Assembly: GCA_038049695.1 (NCBI GenBank)
Contig: CP142453.1
Coordinates: 132,482,001 to 132,546,000, forward strand
DNA: 64,000 bases
DNA from: Cinnamomum chago
Lineage: Eukaryota > Streptophyta > Magnoliopsida > Laurales > Lauraceae
Direction of reading: 5' to 3'
The notes beneath the pieces were generated by a model, which had not been told where the DNA came from, did no database searches, and worked only from the letters and a program-made list of their open reading frames with translations. Below, in pieces: positions 45,710-57,215 of this stretch; within the stretch, counting starts at the first letter, position 1, and each line of letters starts with the position of its first letter. The translations under genes and the position numbers were made by a program.

Positions 45710-46131
45710 AATTTGGGTTTATGGCCTTCGATTGACCCATAAAAAATGAAAAATAACTAATGGCTAGGATTATTAGATTTATTTTCTCAACTTTGTGTTA
45801 TCCATGGTAGTACACACTATGGAGTGGAGTCACTCTAAAGTTCTGCAACATTTCTTTGTAAGTTGGAAATCATGGAGTTATTAGTTATTGAAAGACTGAA
45901 ACCTGTAAGAGAGAGGTGGCAAAAGCCTATATATGAATTTTTTTTTATAGGCAGCCTATATATGAATGTAGTTAAGCAATTCTAGTTTCAGACTAAGAGA
46001 ATGACTTCCTTGTAGTAGAAAAAGGTGTTAAAGAAAGGAAATTGTTACCAACTATAGAGAGCACCCTTTTCTTCCTTTCTCTTTTGGACCATTTCAGAGT
46101 ATGACATCTGTTGTGCACCAGGAGCATCCAT
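44351..46131 (-). CDS. CDT1/CYSTM-like small cysteine-rich membrane peptide, 2 exons, 54 aa
   Basis: Exons on the minus strand: 46131-46049 and 44432-44351, with a GT..AG intron of 1616 bp whose acceptor follows a T10 tract and CCTGCAG. The product starts MDAPGAQQMSYSEMVQKR and, after KEEKGALYS, becomes a Cys-rich hydrophobic tail (LFALLCCCCCYETCECC, then LDCCCCCSV), with 14 Cys in 54 residues. Layout and size match the plant CDT1-type peptides (about 55 aa, reported in rice and Digitaria to raise cadmium tolerance) and the CYSTM class. The Cys-rich tail would sit in the plasma membrane. Metal binding here is inferred from the family. The gene is too short and split for simple ORF searches. 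A CT-rich microsatellite lies 85 bp upstream of the ATG. Confidence 0.85.
44820..45130. repeat. degenerate GGCCCAG-rich tract in the CDT1-like intron
   Basis: Irregular repeats of AGGCCCAG, CCAGGCCC and CCCAGATG-type words give proline/glycine-rich open frames on both strands. The composition is repeat-like and there is no splice support, so I treat it as non-coding intron sequence. Confidence 0.5.
45673..45707. repeat. (TA)n microsatellite
   Basis: About 17 TA dinucleotides in the intron of the CDT1-like gene. Confidence 0.9.
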
Positions 46132-46213
46132 CTTTGCTATCTGAAACTTGCTGAAAACCAAGAAGAGAAGAAGGAAACCGGAGCTTTCTTTGCTTTTTCC
46201 TCACCTGTGTTGT

Positions 46214-46215
<2 letters not shown>

Positions 46216-46268
<53 letters not shown>
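46216..46268 (-). repeat. (CT)n microsatellite in the presumed leader/promoter of the CDT1-like gene
   Basis: About 26 GA units on the plus strand, that is (CT)n in the sense of the gene, 85-137 bp before its ATG. CT-rich leaders are common in plant genes and length variation here could affect expression. Confidence 0.85.
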
Positions 46269-46270
<2 letters not shown>

Positions 46271-47165
46271 AGACAAGAAAAAGGACTAAAAACTCTATGG
46301 AGATGGTTAAAAGTTTTGAACTGCAAGATGTATATGCTTAATCAGGACCATTCATCTTGAGGGACCTCTCACCAATCATTCATGGTATGAAATCCACACT
46401 AGGAGAGTCTTAGCATAAACCAGTCACACTAGTCCACTTACATAGAAAATTTAAAGGTTCAGATCTACTGCTGATGTGCATGATCAAAGTTTGTAGGTGG
46501 GTTTGAAAATTGAAACCTTTTTAATGAATGGTGCAATAGTAGTAGTTGGGAAAGCTAGCGTGGCCCATCAACAAGACCCTACCTCTCCATTTCTCGCTTT
46601 TATATCCTAACAACTCCTGAAGCATCGTCTCCTCTGTACTGATAACGAAGGAGCACCCAATCCAATTACTTGAAATGGTTGATCTGATTATCACAACCTA
46701 AGAATCAAGAAAAAAAAATGAATAAAATGGTTGGACCACACTGTTCTAGCTGTCTATTCTGAAGGCTCGTTATGGGATGGAATCAAATTAAAATTTTGGC
46801 CTGTTTTTTATGAAATGTGCTTTCAAGCCACCATAAATGCAAGTTATTGAGCTTCGCTCACAATTTTTGCACAACCAGTTGATGTTGGAACACGTCTCAA
46901 TTAATATATTTCCTTTTAAGTGTGTATCAGTACCACCGACTTTAGCCTCCTTAATTATGAGGGGAAGGTGAACCCTACTTTGTCCTAGTTGACTCAAACG
47001 AACTAGATTTCAAGTGACCAGAATTGAACTCAACTCAGCCAAGAGCATGTCGAGAGTTGAGTCAACTTGGCCCATAATTCAAGAACTCAAAAGTTGACTC
47101 AGAACAACAGGACACCAAGAGTCAAAAGACTCCCCTAATTTACTGGGCTTTGTGACCCCAATTGT

Positions 47166-47330
47166 TTTTTTTTTTTTTTTTCAAGATGATGCCAGTATTC
47201 ATAAGGTCCTTAATACGCAAGACTAATTTCCCGGGTGGCGCCCACTAAACCCCCACACACCCAGCAAATTTGGATCAGGTTTCAGACAAGTCATGGTGAG
47301 CAAACCCATGCCTTATACCACTCAATTCCT
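47166..47330 (-). repeat. SINE family X, copy 3 (minus strand)
   Basis: On the minus strand: GAGTGGTATAAGGCATGGG (A box), TTTGCTCACC, GTCTGAAACCTG (B box), GGTTTAGTGGGCGCCACCC and a final A-rich tail (plus-strand T17 at about 47164-47180). Same order as the copies at 30.3 and 40.6 kb. Confidence 0.75.
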
Positions 47331-47872
47331 AAGTGGGTTTCACGACCACAAGCTGAGTCGAGTTTTTGAGTTTCCAAACTCCTTAACTAGACTCAACAAG
47401 ATGTGGCCAAGTTTCAATTTTCTTTGGCATTTCTCAACAAGAATTGGTTGTCCATCACAGGGAAACCATAAGTTGTTAACGGGGCGTGATCTGGGTTGGA
47501 AGTGGGTCTGACCCATTTATCATTTGAGATAATAGGCGTGTAACCATCCAGTGTAAAGGTTGTCAATGAAAGGGGGCATATTAACTAATGGTGCTCCCAA
47601 CTGCATACAATAATCTCTCTTTTATCATTCATTTATATTTTTCATATGGAACTATAAATAGATGCAATTCACATCCATCCAAGAACATTTACCTAGTAAG
47701 GAATTAACATTTACAAGAAAATTCCTTGATGAAAAGTGATACATAACTGGAGAAAATTCCAGGAAAGTAGCAAGATTTGCCATTACAAATGTGTTGCAAA
47801 GCACCGCTAGACTTAGTGCTGTCAACATGATATTATTCTTCAAGCAAAACTGCCGATGAAAACTTAACAATA

Positions 47873-50800
47873 TTAAAATAGGTCCCACCTCTTCTTCACC
47901 CGGAACAAGAAAACTGACGAGGAAATGTCATCTTGAGGGACTTGGAGCATAAATTGGACTTTCATCTTCATGGGGGCTTCCTTTGCTTTACCACCTTCAT
48001 CTCCAACCTGAAAACAGTAAATTTCAATGTCCACTGAATACCCATTTTTTCACTTACACTTGCCAAATTGATTGAGGGAAGAAAAAACGTTCTTTTTAAC
48101 ATAATGGGTACAATTTTATTTTTCTTCCTTTTTCTTTTTACAAAATCTTTAAAAAAAAAAATATTGTCTGATTGCGAATTGAAAATATATATCTTACAGC
48201 TCATGCATGCTTGAGAAAATAAAAGTCAGAACAAAGATTTTGCTCTGAAAGAGCTGCTGTGTCAGCACACTCTTACAGAAAAATTATGAGAGAGAGAGAG
48301 ACTGGCTGATTCTAACACTTATGATTTTATGGGCAGGTCCATTGTAAGTTCACCATGCTAATTTCGAGACCCGAAAATGTTTTTTTTATTTTTCTGGGAA
48401 TATTCTTTTATTATTCAAATTAATTTTTAAATACTAAAAATAAAGCACTGTTAAAAATAACTTCTAGATGTTTTTCAATTCTTTTTTTCCTATTTTTATC
48501 CTGATTGATACTATCAGAGAACTGCGAAAGTGCTCAAGAGAGAATTACAGATACACAATTGAGTTTCGCTAAATGAACAGACCACCTATAATGCCTAGAT
48601 ATGGCATGCATACAGCTCACAAAATGAAGTATCAGACAATGATACCATATGTTGCCTCTTTTGAAGTATGCAAGTATAATAAATAATCACTTAAAAATCT
48701 GAAATGTGGCATGCTTCCACAAAATTCATTGTAAACCATCCAATCAAAGGCGGTGAAATGGATGGTCAAAATAAAAGCCAATAAAAAGCTGAGAGTCACT
48801 CCCTTCAGTTTGATAGCTAAAGACATCCCATGAGGCTAATTGTTGATAGATGAATAATCCATAAACGCCCCTTTCATATAGTGTGCCCAGTGGACACCTC
48901 CAACATGCCACATCCAAATGATAAGATATTCATCATGTTGTCAGTTATCATGATACTTATTTTTTGATAAAATGTACACATCTAATATGGCTTGTTTCAA
49001 TTAGTGAACCTATCACGACTTTTGGCTAGAAGATATAATGCTCAAATACTATGGATTGAAACCAAGGATAATGATCCATGAGAAAGAGAAATGAGAGCCA
49101 TGTATTTCCTTCCCTGAAGAACTAAACAGAATGGCATACAAATATGAAGATCGTATACAAAAAATTACTTAAAGAATCACATCAAAATTACCTCAAAAAA
49201 AAAAAAAAAAAAAAAAAAAAAGGAATCATATGAAATGGATAAACTGCTGCATTTAGTACCACATGTTTTTATTGTTTCTAGCTGTTAGCACGAAACGTAC
49301 CTCTGACCATTATAATTTCATGTGTTTTGAGTTATTAATTATTATAACTGAAGACCAACAGTTCACCACAAATAATCACAATAAATATAGAAACAATGTT
49401 AAATTAGTAATCTACACGGCAACCAGTTTTATTATCGGGTATAAGACATGTTTAAGAAACTAAATTGTTGAAACACATTTTATATTAGAGACAGGTCAAG
49501 GTCACCTAAAGTTCTATATTGGTAAGATGTCAAGTTCGATGTCATTTTATTTTAGGTGACAGGTCAAGTCACCAGTTTTTTCTGTATTACATTGGTCCTT
49601 TAATCATCTATCAACATAAAGTTAATTGAAAAAAGAAAAGTTGCATAAATTACCCATAAAGACGCCCACCCAAGCCGAACTTCGGAGTCATAACCGGCTT
49701 TAAATTTGAGGTCCTTACCAACTGTATGCTTGTATACAGTACTCCAATCACTGGAGTTGAAGTGGTACCAATAGCTGCACATAAATTAACAAAAATGTCA
49801 AACTAAGAAAATGTCTCGGTTGTGATATAACATCAGAACTAGACAACTGGATCAAAATAAGAATGAACATAAGTCAATAAACAGCATAAATATGTGGAAT
49901 AACTTTTTTTAATGGTAATATTGGCAACAAAACAACAAATACCTTAACCCAAATTAAGTGTTCATCTAGGAGCAGGCCGTGCTGTGAAAATGCAGAAAAG
50001 AGTAAGTTTTTAGAAGTTATCCCTTAGACAATGACTCTTTCTAGGTGAGGCACATGGAGGGAGTACTTAAATTTATGTCATGTATTAGTAAGCTTCAGGA
50101 CTCATGTTCTTGTTTCTCCTTTTTTACACATTCTGAGCTAATGCCAGTACAAATTTTCAATATTTACCATCATCATCATCAGGTTCTATTTCACTATTTC
50201 ACCCCTCATTCTTAATTCTTTACATCCTACTTATTGCCCCTTTTGAATGGTATCCCTTCTTTTTTCTTTTTTTTTGAGCTAAATCTATGATCCAACATGT
50301 TGCCTCCCCCTTCACCTAAGTGTTTGTATGCACAACATTTCAATTCAATGTGCATTAGCCGTTTCCGGTCTAAGAACATGCCCACACCATCTTAGGTTAC
50401 ATTACTTAATTTTCTTTTATATTGGAAGAACAGCTAAACAGGTAATGGTTGGCAGCAAAATTTGATGATCTATATGACTTAATTCAGTGCTCAAAACAAA
50501 GAGTTGATTCTCATAATTTATTCAAAGCACAACTTAAATGGTGGATCAAAAGAATAGAAATTTGAAGGCCACAGATGTGTGTAAAAGTTAAATACAGGTT
50601 CTAAAGCTACACAGGAGCAATCTAATGATGGGACAGGAGGCAGGAGCACATGTTGGCATAGAACATGTGCTAGTTGCACCAGAGTCTAAGGTCCTAAAAA
50701 AAGATCAGGCAGGTTTGCTCATCGCGTAGGAAAAACTAGTAGTTTGACTTGGATTGTCTGTCTTTTTTTTCCAACCATATATTATCCTCCATACAATGTA

Positions 50801-51806
50801 GCCAGCATGATGAGCAGATTGACCTAAATTTACGGCCAATCTATATCTGGCAGTGCCACCTTTGATAGATAGCATTGAGAAAACTTAAAATTTGATTGGA
50901 TCTATCTGACGATTAACTTCGTAATTATCAGCATGGTCATGGTAGTCTCAGTGTCTCACTCCAATACTTGTCAGCATAAGCATTTTAAGTCTTCTCTACT
51001 ATTGCTGTCAAGTTCAACTCTAGGTTCCTTATCAATAGTATCTTTCTCAGTGATTCTCTCCAACTTTTCATGCAGCCTGGCTCCTTTCCAATTGGGCCAA
51101 TCAATCATCATTGTTTTTCTTCTTTTATGAAATGGTGCTAATTAATCATCAATGGTACCCATCATTTGCATCAGTTCTAAGATAAATTCATCCTGCTGCT
51201 TTCCTCACAGTCTTTCCTTCTAATATTGTTCACAATGAGCAGACATGATGATAACTTGATCTCGGGGGAAAAAAATGACACTTGGCTCCCTAATCAATGG
51301 GAGAATTAACCTCTGACCACATCCATTACAACAACCCCCCTCCCAAAAAAAAACCAACTCGAGACTCACAACTACTGCATACTTGCATAATGGGCAAATA
51401 TCAAAGAATCTGAAGTTTGCACACACAGAAGTGCAGTATGCATGGTTCTATGCCCCTTTGGGCCTTCAAAAGCAATTGAATTTGCATCTATGACCTCACA
51501 ACTTGAAAAGATTTTTCAAATAAATCTGAATCACAATAGCATTTTGATCGTTCATAACTGATTTGAAACAAATTACCCTTAGGAATGAAAAAGTAAACCC
51601 CAAAGAGAAAAGGACTTGCTGCTCACCTCAACTTGTCCAAAGGACTGAAACGGCGCTTGAATGCAAAGGAAACCACATTTGATGGTAAAGAGATGCTTGG
51701 TATGAATGACATATGCTCGTCCTGCAATTCAAATCAATGTACTTGGAAAATTTTGGTGCATAAGAAGTTAAGAACTAAGAAGGAGGGGTGGGGAGTGGGG
51801 TGGGGT

Positions 51807-51848
<42 letters not shown>

Positions 51849-54800
51849 GGGGTTTACAAAATGTGGTGTCAAACTGGTCACCTTGTATGAGTATCTGAGG
51901 TTCAAGTCATTATCGTCGTAGCGTGCAGTGCATACACCATTCAGAAGTTGACCTTTCACGATCCCATTTATTGATAAAATTCTCTTCACTTCCTCATCTT
52001 TTTCCTGCAATGTAACTTCACCAAGAGGGAATCTGACCTCATCTTTTTCCTGCAATGTAACTTCACCAAGAGGGAATCTGAGAGTTGCTCTAGGCTGCAA
52101 AAGAAAGAAGTAGAACTGTTAAACCAAACCAAGCCTTTTCCCACTAGGTGGGGTCGGCTAAAAGAAGTAGAACTGTTAATTATTTATTATTTGTTAGGTT
52201 ATAATAAACCATTGTTTCTTCTTTTTGGTTCATCAAAAAAGAAAAAAAAATTCAGTAAGAGAGCTTGCAATCATGTGCATCCCAGCGAACTATAAGGCAG
52301 AGTAGAGGCACACATATTCAGAGTTTCACTTACCAAACCAGTTGAAGGAACATCAGAAGCCAATTCTAGTTTATAAGAATCAGCAAGACTTGCAACCATT
52401 GCCATCTCTCCTTGCTGTGCCTATGAAACCAAAAAAAAAAATGGAATCATGCATGATGTTGAAAGGTTAAAGAGATATGGATTGATATCTACATATCAAG
52501 TGATATCATTCCAAACTACAATCAGCATCTACAGAATTATAAATATCCAACTTCAACTCGAATAAACTTACCAGGCTCATTTGTTAAGAATATGATGCAT
52601 TAACTCATCCAGACATCTTCAGAAGAGTCATCAAAGAATGGTTTTATGATTTTCAGTTTGCATTAAATGAAGAAAAGACATGAGTTGTCTTCAGCATCCC
52701 AGTCATCATGGCCAGCATCATCCACCTTGTGTTTTGGAATTTATCCACCCTATACCCCAAAATACTTTCCTCTTAGATGCTCTCTAGCTAAATGGGATGT
52801 TCCAAATAATTATTTCCATCAAACTTGACAATTATAACACATATGGGTTAATTGTCCAGTGCAAAACTGCTTTCGTAGAAGAAATGCCAAATTTTGATTC
52901 ACCATTGTCTGATGGAATTCCATTTGTTGCTGGATCAACCAAACTGGAGGATGAAACACTCATAACAAGTTTCACAACGCCCACATCACTACTGGATCCC
53001 CATTCCCTATATATGGAAAGCCTTGATCCCACCATAAAAAGAAAAAGGAAAAGAAATTGTTGAAATTCCAAGATGGGGCTCCACTAATTAAAAACCCAGA
53101 CAAACCCTAAGACCGAGCCTCAGCGCCTCATGCCTACGTATTATTCTAAAAATCATCCAAAAACCCCCCCAAAAGGCACCTTATATAGGCCCGAGTAGTA
53201 AAACACAGGTGAAAGTATCAGATCACCTATGTTTTCCATTTAAAAAAAAAAGAAAGTATCATATCACCTCCAAATGGCATCCTTTTTCCATGAAATAGGC
53301 TTTGATGGAAAAAGATATTTGAAAAGAACCAAAACAGCCTTAAAAAGTTGACCATAAACTCCCAGATCCATGTAACATAAAAAAAAAAAAAATTAACATG
53401 TTTCCAATTTTCCTTCTGGAATCAACAACGAACACAACACGTTAAACCTATAAAAAAAATAATTAACATGTTTCCAATTTTCTTTTTGGAATCAACAACA
53501 AACACAACACCTTAAACCTAAAAAAATGAAAAGATGCCTTCATGTATTGCCAGATGACATCAGGCCTTTGACAATACAATACTTGCATTGGGACTAGAGA
53601 TCTTCAGAGGAAATCACTATTATCTAAAGGTTTTGATGCAAAGAAAACTGGTAGAAGTTGGATAAGAAAGAGAGAAAGTAAAGACGAGAACTGTTCGCTA
53701 ACCAATGTGATCTAGTAGCCCCTAAGTTTTCAAGAAATGGCATTTACAACCCCTTAAGATAGAAGGAATGGCATAAAAACTGCCTCAATTACTATTTAAT
53801 CCTCGCAACATCAGGAAGGCAGGGAACAGTGTCTAGTTTGGAATTTATCCATGCGCTCCAATGTGGAAGCTACCAACTTATCATAATTAAATAAATTATT
53901 CAGGCTGAAGCAGTAATTTTTATACGTTGTGTTCAAGATAGTTCGATGGCGCATCAATTTAAGTAATCCATTGAAGAAAAGAGGAGCTTAAAACAACTTC
54001 AAGAATCAATGTAAGAGTGACTTGATGGATGTGTGTGAGTGTGTGTGAGAGAGAGAGATGCAACAGCTATGTTGTTTTAAAGAAAATCCATCGGAACAAT
54101 CTCTTCTAGGTTCAATACCAACGAGATACTTTGTTGTTAAGGAAAGCCACTGCAGTAAAATTCAACGAATGACCTCCATGCATAGTTATCTCTTGTTTTT
54201 ATGTTTTTTTAGTGAACACCTAACCATAGTTGCCTGATTCGCTCTATCCACCACCAAAATGTACTGTTCAAATCGAACGGTTCCGTGGATTCATGATTTT
54301 TGGAAGTCCTCAGTTCAGACCGGTTTGTTCCCACAGGAAAACAGGTAGCAGAGGAGGAAAGAAGATGCCACAGTGAAGAAGATGAAAATGATGGAAAGGA
54401 AGGAAAGGGAGACAAAGAGGTTGTCCTCACAAAAATGGGAAAAATGTGCCAATCAAGTTTCCCAGCAGGCCAATAGCTGTACAGCACCCCTTCCTTTAAT
54501 TTTTCTCTTATTTCAAGAGACATTCCTTAAAAGGAGTCAAATTCACAATTCATTAAAAAAAAAAAGAGTCAAATTTGTATTCAGATTCACAAGAAATTCT
54601 GGATAATCAGTGTATGGCCCATTCTATTAAAAATTTAAATCAATGAAGATGAGGCCTTCTTTTTTATAGGATTTAGCTAATTTATCTTTCAAAAACAGTT
54701 GGCCCCGCTGTAAAACTAGTCACTTATAAATATGTAAATATAATAATGCATAAAGGCCCCATTTATAAAATCTAAGATTTTATAATAAAAAAATAGCATG

Positions 54801-57140
54801 CCCAAGTTAATTGGGGTCATTCATTTCACATAAATTTGAGTTTGTATTAGATTGATTAAATGTTAAATATATAGATTTACTAACTTATTTTTGTGTATTC
54901 AAATTAGCACATTGAACTCATCAAACTTGAATTTCAAATTAAGTGAATTGAAAAGCAAAATAAGTAAACCTACCCTATCGAATTTTTGAATTGAAGAAAG
55001 TGTCGAATGGCGAACTACGAACTCAAGTGTGAATTAGATAAAGAAGGGTACGAGCACCGCACTTTACAACAAATATGTTAAAGAGTTTTGAACATAAAAT
55101 CCACAACTGATTGCGTCACAAAATAAACACAATGAAAAAAAAATGAATATAAAAGAAAGACGCACCTTTCTGTGGTGATATTTGAACACGAATATACTAC
55201 CGAAGTCAATGCAAGAGACAATAGACTTTTTATCATTGCTAGTACATGACATAGATAAACACTTTGTTGAATATCCTACATGATAATAATTTGCCTCCCC
55301 AATCTGAACACTCTGAAACATGAGTTGTCTTAGCAGAAATGCTCACTCTACCCAACCGTAGCATCCAAAACAATTAAATTGTTTAGCATAATACAAGGAT
55401 AATAAATAAGAAAGAAAAATATGATTAATAGATAAAGACATTACTTCTTTGACACCAAAGAGGAAAATAATGACAAGAAGTGCTAAAAGAAATGTGTGAA
55501 GAAAATGGTTGGATCTTCAATCGATGCAATAAGTATCTCATGATTACGTTATTGACATATGCAAGAAGGTTTAATTTTTCACTCCAACAAAAATTACTCA
55601 TGGCATGGATAGAATCCTATAGGAAGTGAAACCAATCCAAAATGCTATCATTTATCACCACAAATAATAATAATAATACAGTAATAATAACAAAATACTT
55701 ATTTGTATTAATTACATGTACTTGCCAGCATCCTACAAAATTGTGCTTGTTGGCAAGGTAGTTGAATAAGAATAACCCATCCAATGCAATTGACTTCAAG
55801 CAATTCAATATCACTTGACAAATGAATTGTGGCAATTATGTAAAAAAAAATAAAAAATGAGAGCCTCTCCAAGGGAGTTACTCTCGCAAAACACATGGAT
55901 TTTTTGAAATATTGGGCCATGAGCTGGCTCCCATTAGGGTCCTCGATCCCAACTGAGTCACTTGATTTGTAACTTGCATCCTCTCCATCTAAACTTCAAA
56001 GGTGGCCTTAAGATGTACCTATCATCCACATTAATGGAACAGGACAAGGGCACCACTTAAGAGAACAAACACTGATTAAGAGGGCAAAAGACAAATTAAA
56101 CGGCATTGCGCCCACCCTCAAGTTGAATGATGACAACCAGGTAACTCTGAACGCACTGATTCTAATCCAAATTTCCATTGGTAATCCTCTCAAGGATGAA
56201 AGAATGGTGCATTTAGAGCAACCCAGAAATTGGAAATCGCACCAGAAGGCCAGACAGGCAACTGCTTCTCAGAATTCTCCAAATCCAACATTGGTGGTCG
56301 GCACCAATGATGATAATTTTGACGCGAGAAACAGCAGAATAACAACAATGCACTCAATATGTGCTTCCTGATTCCCCCCACTGCCCCCAAAAAAGCATAA
56401 TGCCTGTTTTTATCTATATTTTTTTTTTATTATTACAGATGATTCAGTGTTCCGAAATGTGGAACATCCCCTCTCAAATCACCAAAAATCTCATGACCCA
56501 AGTGAGGAACTCCCCAGACAATCACATTCATAGGCAAACCAAACAACAATTCAAAAACCCACACTCTTAACAAATTCATCTACCAACTAAAAACATCTCC
56601 ATTGATCCAAACACACTTTCTCAATCACAAGAATCGAACAGTAGTACACCCACATCAGAAAAAAGACATGAACAGCACAAAAAAGAAAAGAAAAAAAAAA
56701 AAAAAAAAGCAAAATCAAACCTTGAGATCATGAACAGCTCGGAACTGCAATCTGGGTCCGACATCGAAGGAACCCTTAAGGAGCGCGTTGCGATCTTCGA
56801 GATCGTAGAGAACAGAGAGGTACTTGGTGATGAAGCCGAGCTGGGCGTCTGAGATTTTCCCATCGCGCCTGTTTTGGAAGGAGAGCTTGAACTTGGCGAG
56901 GCGATCGAAGAACTTGCAGGAGATCTTGTGGAAGAAGATGGAGCTGTCGCTGTCGAACTCGGAGGTCACTCTGATGGCTGGGATCGGAAGAGAGAGGTTA
57001 GGGTTTGGAGGAGGAAGTGGTGGTGGGACTTGGAGATCTTCGATGCTGTTTTTAGGGTTTATGAGAGGAGGAGAAGGAGGAGGAGTAGGTGGAGAGGAAG
57101 AATTAGGGTTTTGGAGAGCAGAAGAAGAAGAATCTGCCAT
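47873..57140 (-). CDS. OEP37: OEP37, chloroplast outer-envelope pore protein, 6 exons
   Basis: Exons on the minus strand: 57140-56721, 52420-52334, 52094-51882, 51721-51627, 49774-49654, 48007-47873. All are GT..AG and in phase, giving 356 residues plus TAA (Arabidopsis about 343). The N-terminus is a Pro/Ser-rich tail (1-50). IRVTSEFDSDSSIFFHKISC begins the beta-barrel, and LSVLYDLEDRNALLKGSFDVGPRLQ, LSINGIVKGQLLNGVC, SYWYHFNSSDWSTVYKHTVG, GYDSEVRLGWASLWVGDE and the terminal FLFRVKKRWDL are family hallmarks. It forms a cation-selective channel in the outer envelope. Exon 3 has an exact in-frame duplication of 15 codons (RFPLGEVTLQEKDEV) that accounts for the extra length. Intron 1 is 4.3 kb and intron 3 contains a 41-bp G run. 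ATG 57140-57138 is preceded by a CT-rich leader. Confidence 0.95.
49191..49221. repeat. poly-A tract in OEP37 intron 5
   Basis: A run of about 27 A, possibly the tail of a retroposon. No body is recognised. Confidence 0.8.
51782..51852 (-). repeat. poly-G/poly-C tract (41 G plus flanking G4 clusters) in OEP37 intron 3
   Basis: An uninterrupted G41 at 51807-51847 on the plus strand, flanked by GGGGTGGGG clusters. In the gene's sense it is C41, and it takes up about half of a 160-bp intron (51722-51881). The plus strand is strongly G-quadruplex-prone. Exact length is unreliable in any assembly. Confidence 0.9.
51993..52082 (-). repeat. 45-bp exact tandem duplication inside OEP37 exon 3
   Basis: Plus-strand copies start at 51993 and 52038 (CTCATCTTTTTCCTGCAATG..). 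They are identical as far as read and keep the frame, adding 15 residues (about 175-189 and 190-204 of the protein). Confidence 0.92.
52140..52165 (-). repeat. short SINE-tail-like motif in OEP37 intron 2
   Basis: CCCACTAGGTGGGGTCGGCT matches the well-known plant retroposon word (ACTAAGTGGGGTCGGCTA type, seen in Au-like SINEs). No head or boxes are visible, so only a fragment remains. Confidence 0.4.
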
Positions 57141-57215
57141 TGCAGACAGAACTCTGAGAGAGAGAAAGAGAGAGAGAGGAGGAGATAAAAGAGATAGAGA
57201 GAGAAAGTGGTGGGT
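57141..57215 (-). promoter_or_regulatory. CT-rich OEP37 leader
   Basis: The plus strand is a GA-rich run (GAGAGAGAAAGAGAGAGAG) just upstream of the minus-strand ATG, so the leader is CT-rich in sense. No clear TATA box was seen within the next 100 bp. Confidence 0.5.

Larger units (their letters stand above)
46132..47872. other. intergenic between CDT1-like and OEP37 genes
   Basis: The left end holds the leader and promoter of the minus-strand CDT1-like gene, including the GA/CT microsatellite. A SINE lies at 47166-47330. The right end is the presumed 3' UTR of OEP37. No other gene is recognised. Confidence 0.6.

Noticed and set aside
51768-51882. Poly-proline tail continuing the OEP37 exon 3 frame
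   Set aside because: It is read-through of the C41 tract in intron 3. A proper GT donor at 51881-51880 and the in-phase exon 4 give the conserved OEP37 sequence instead.
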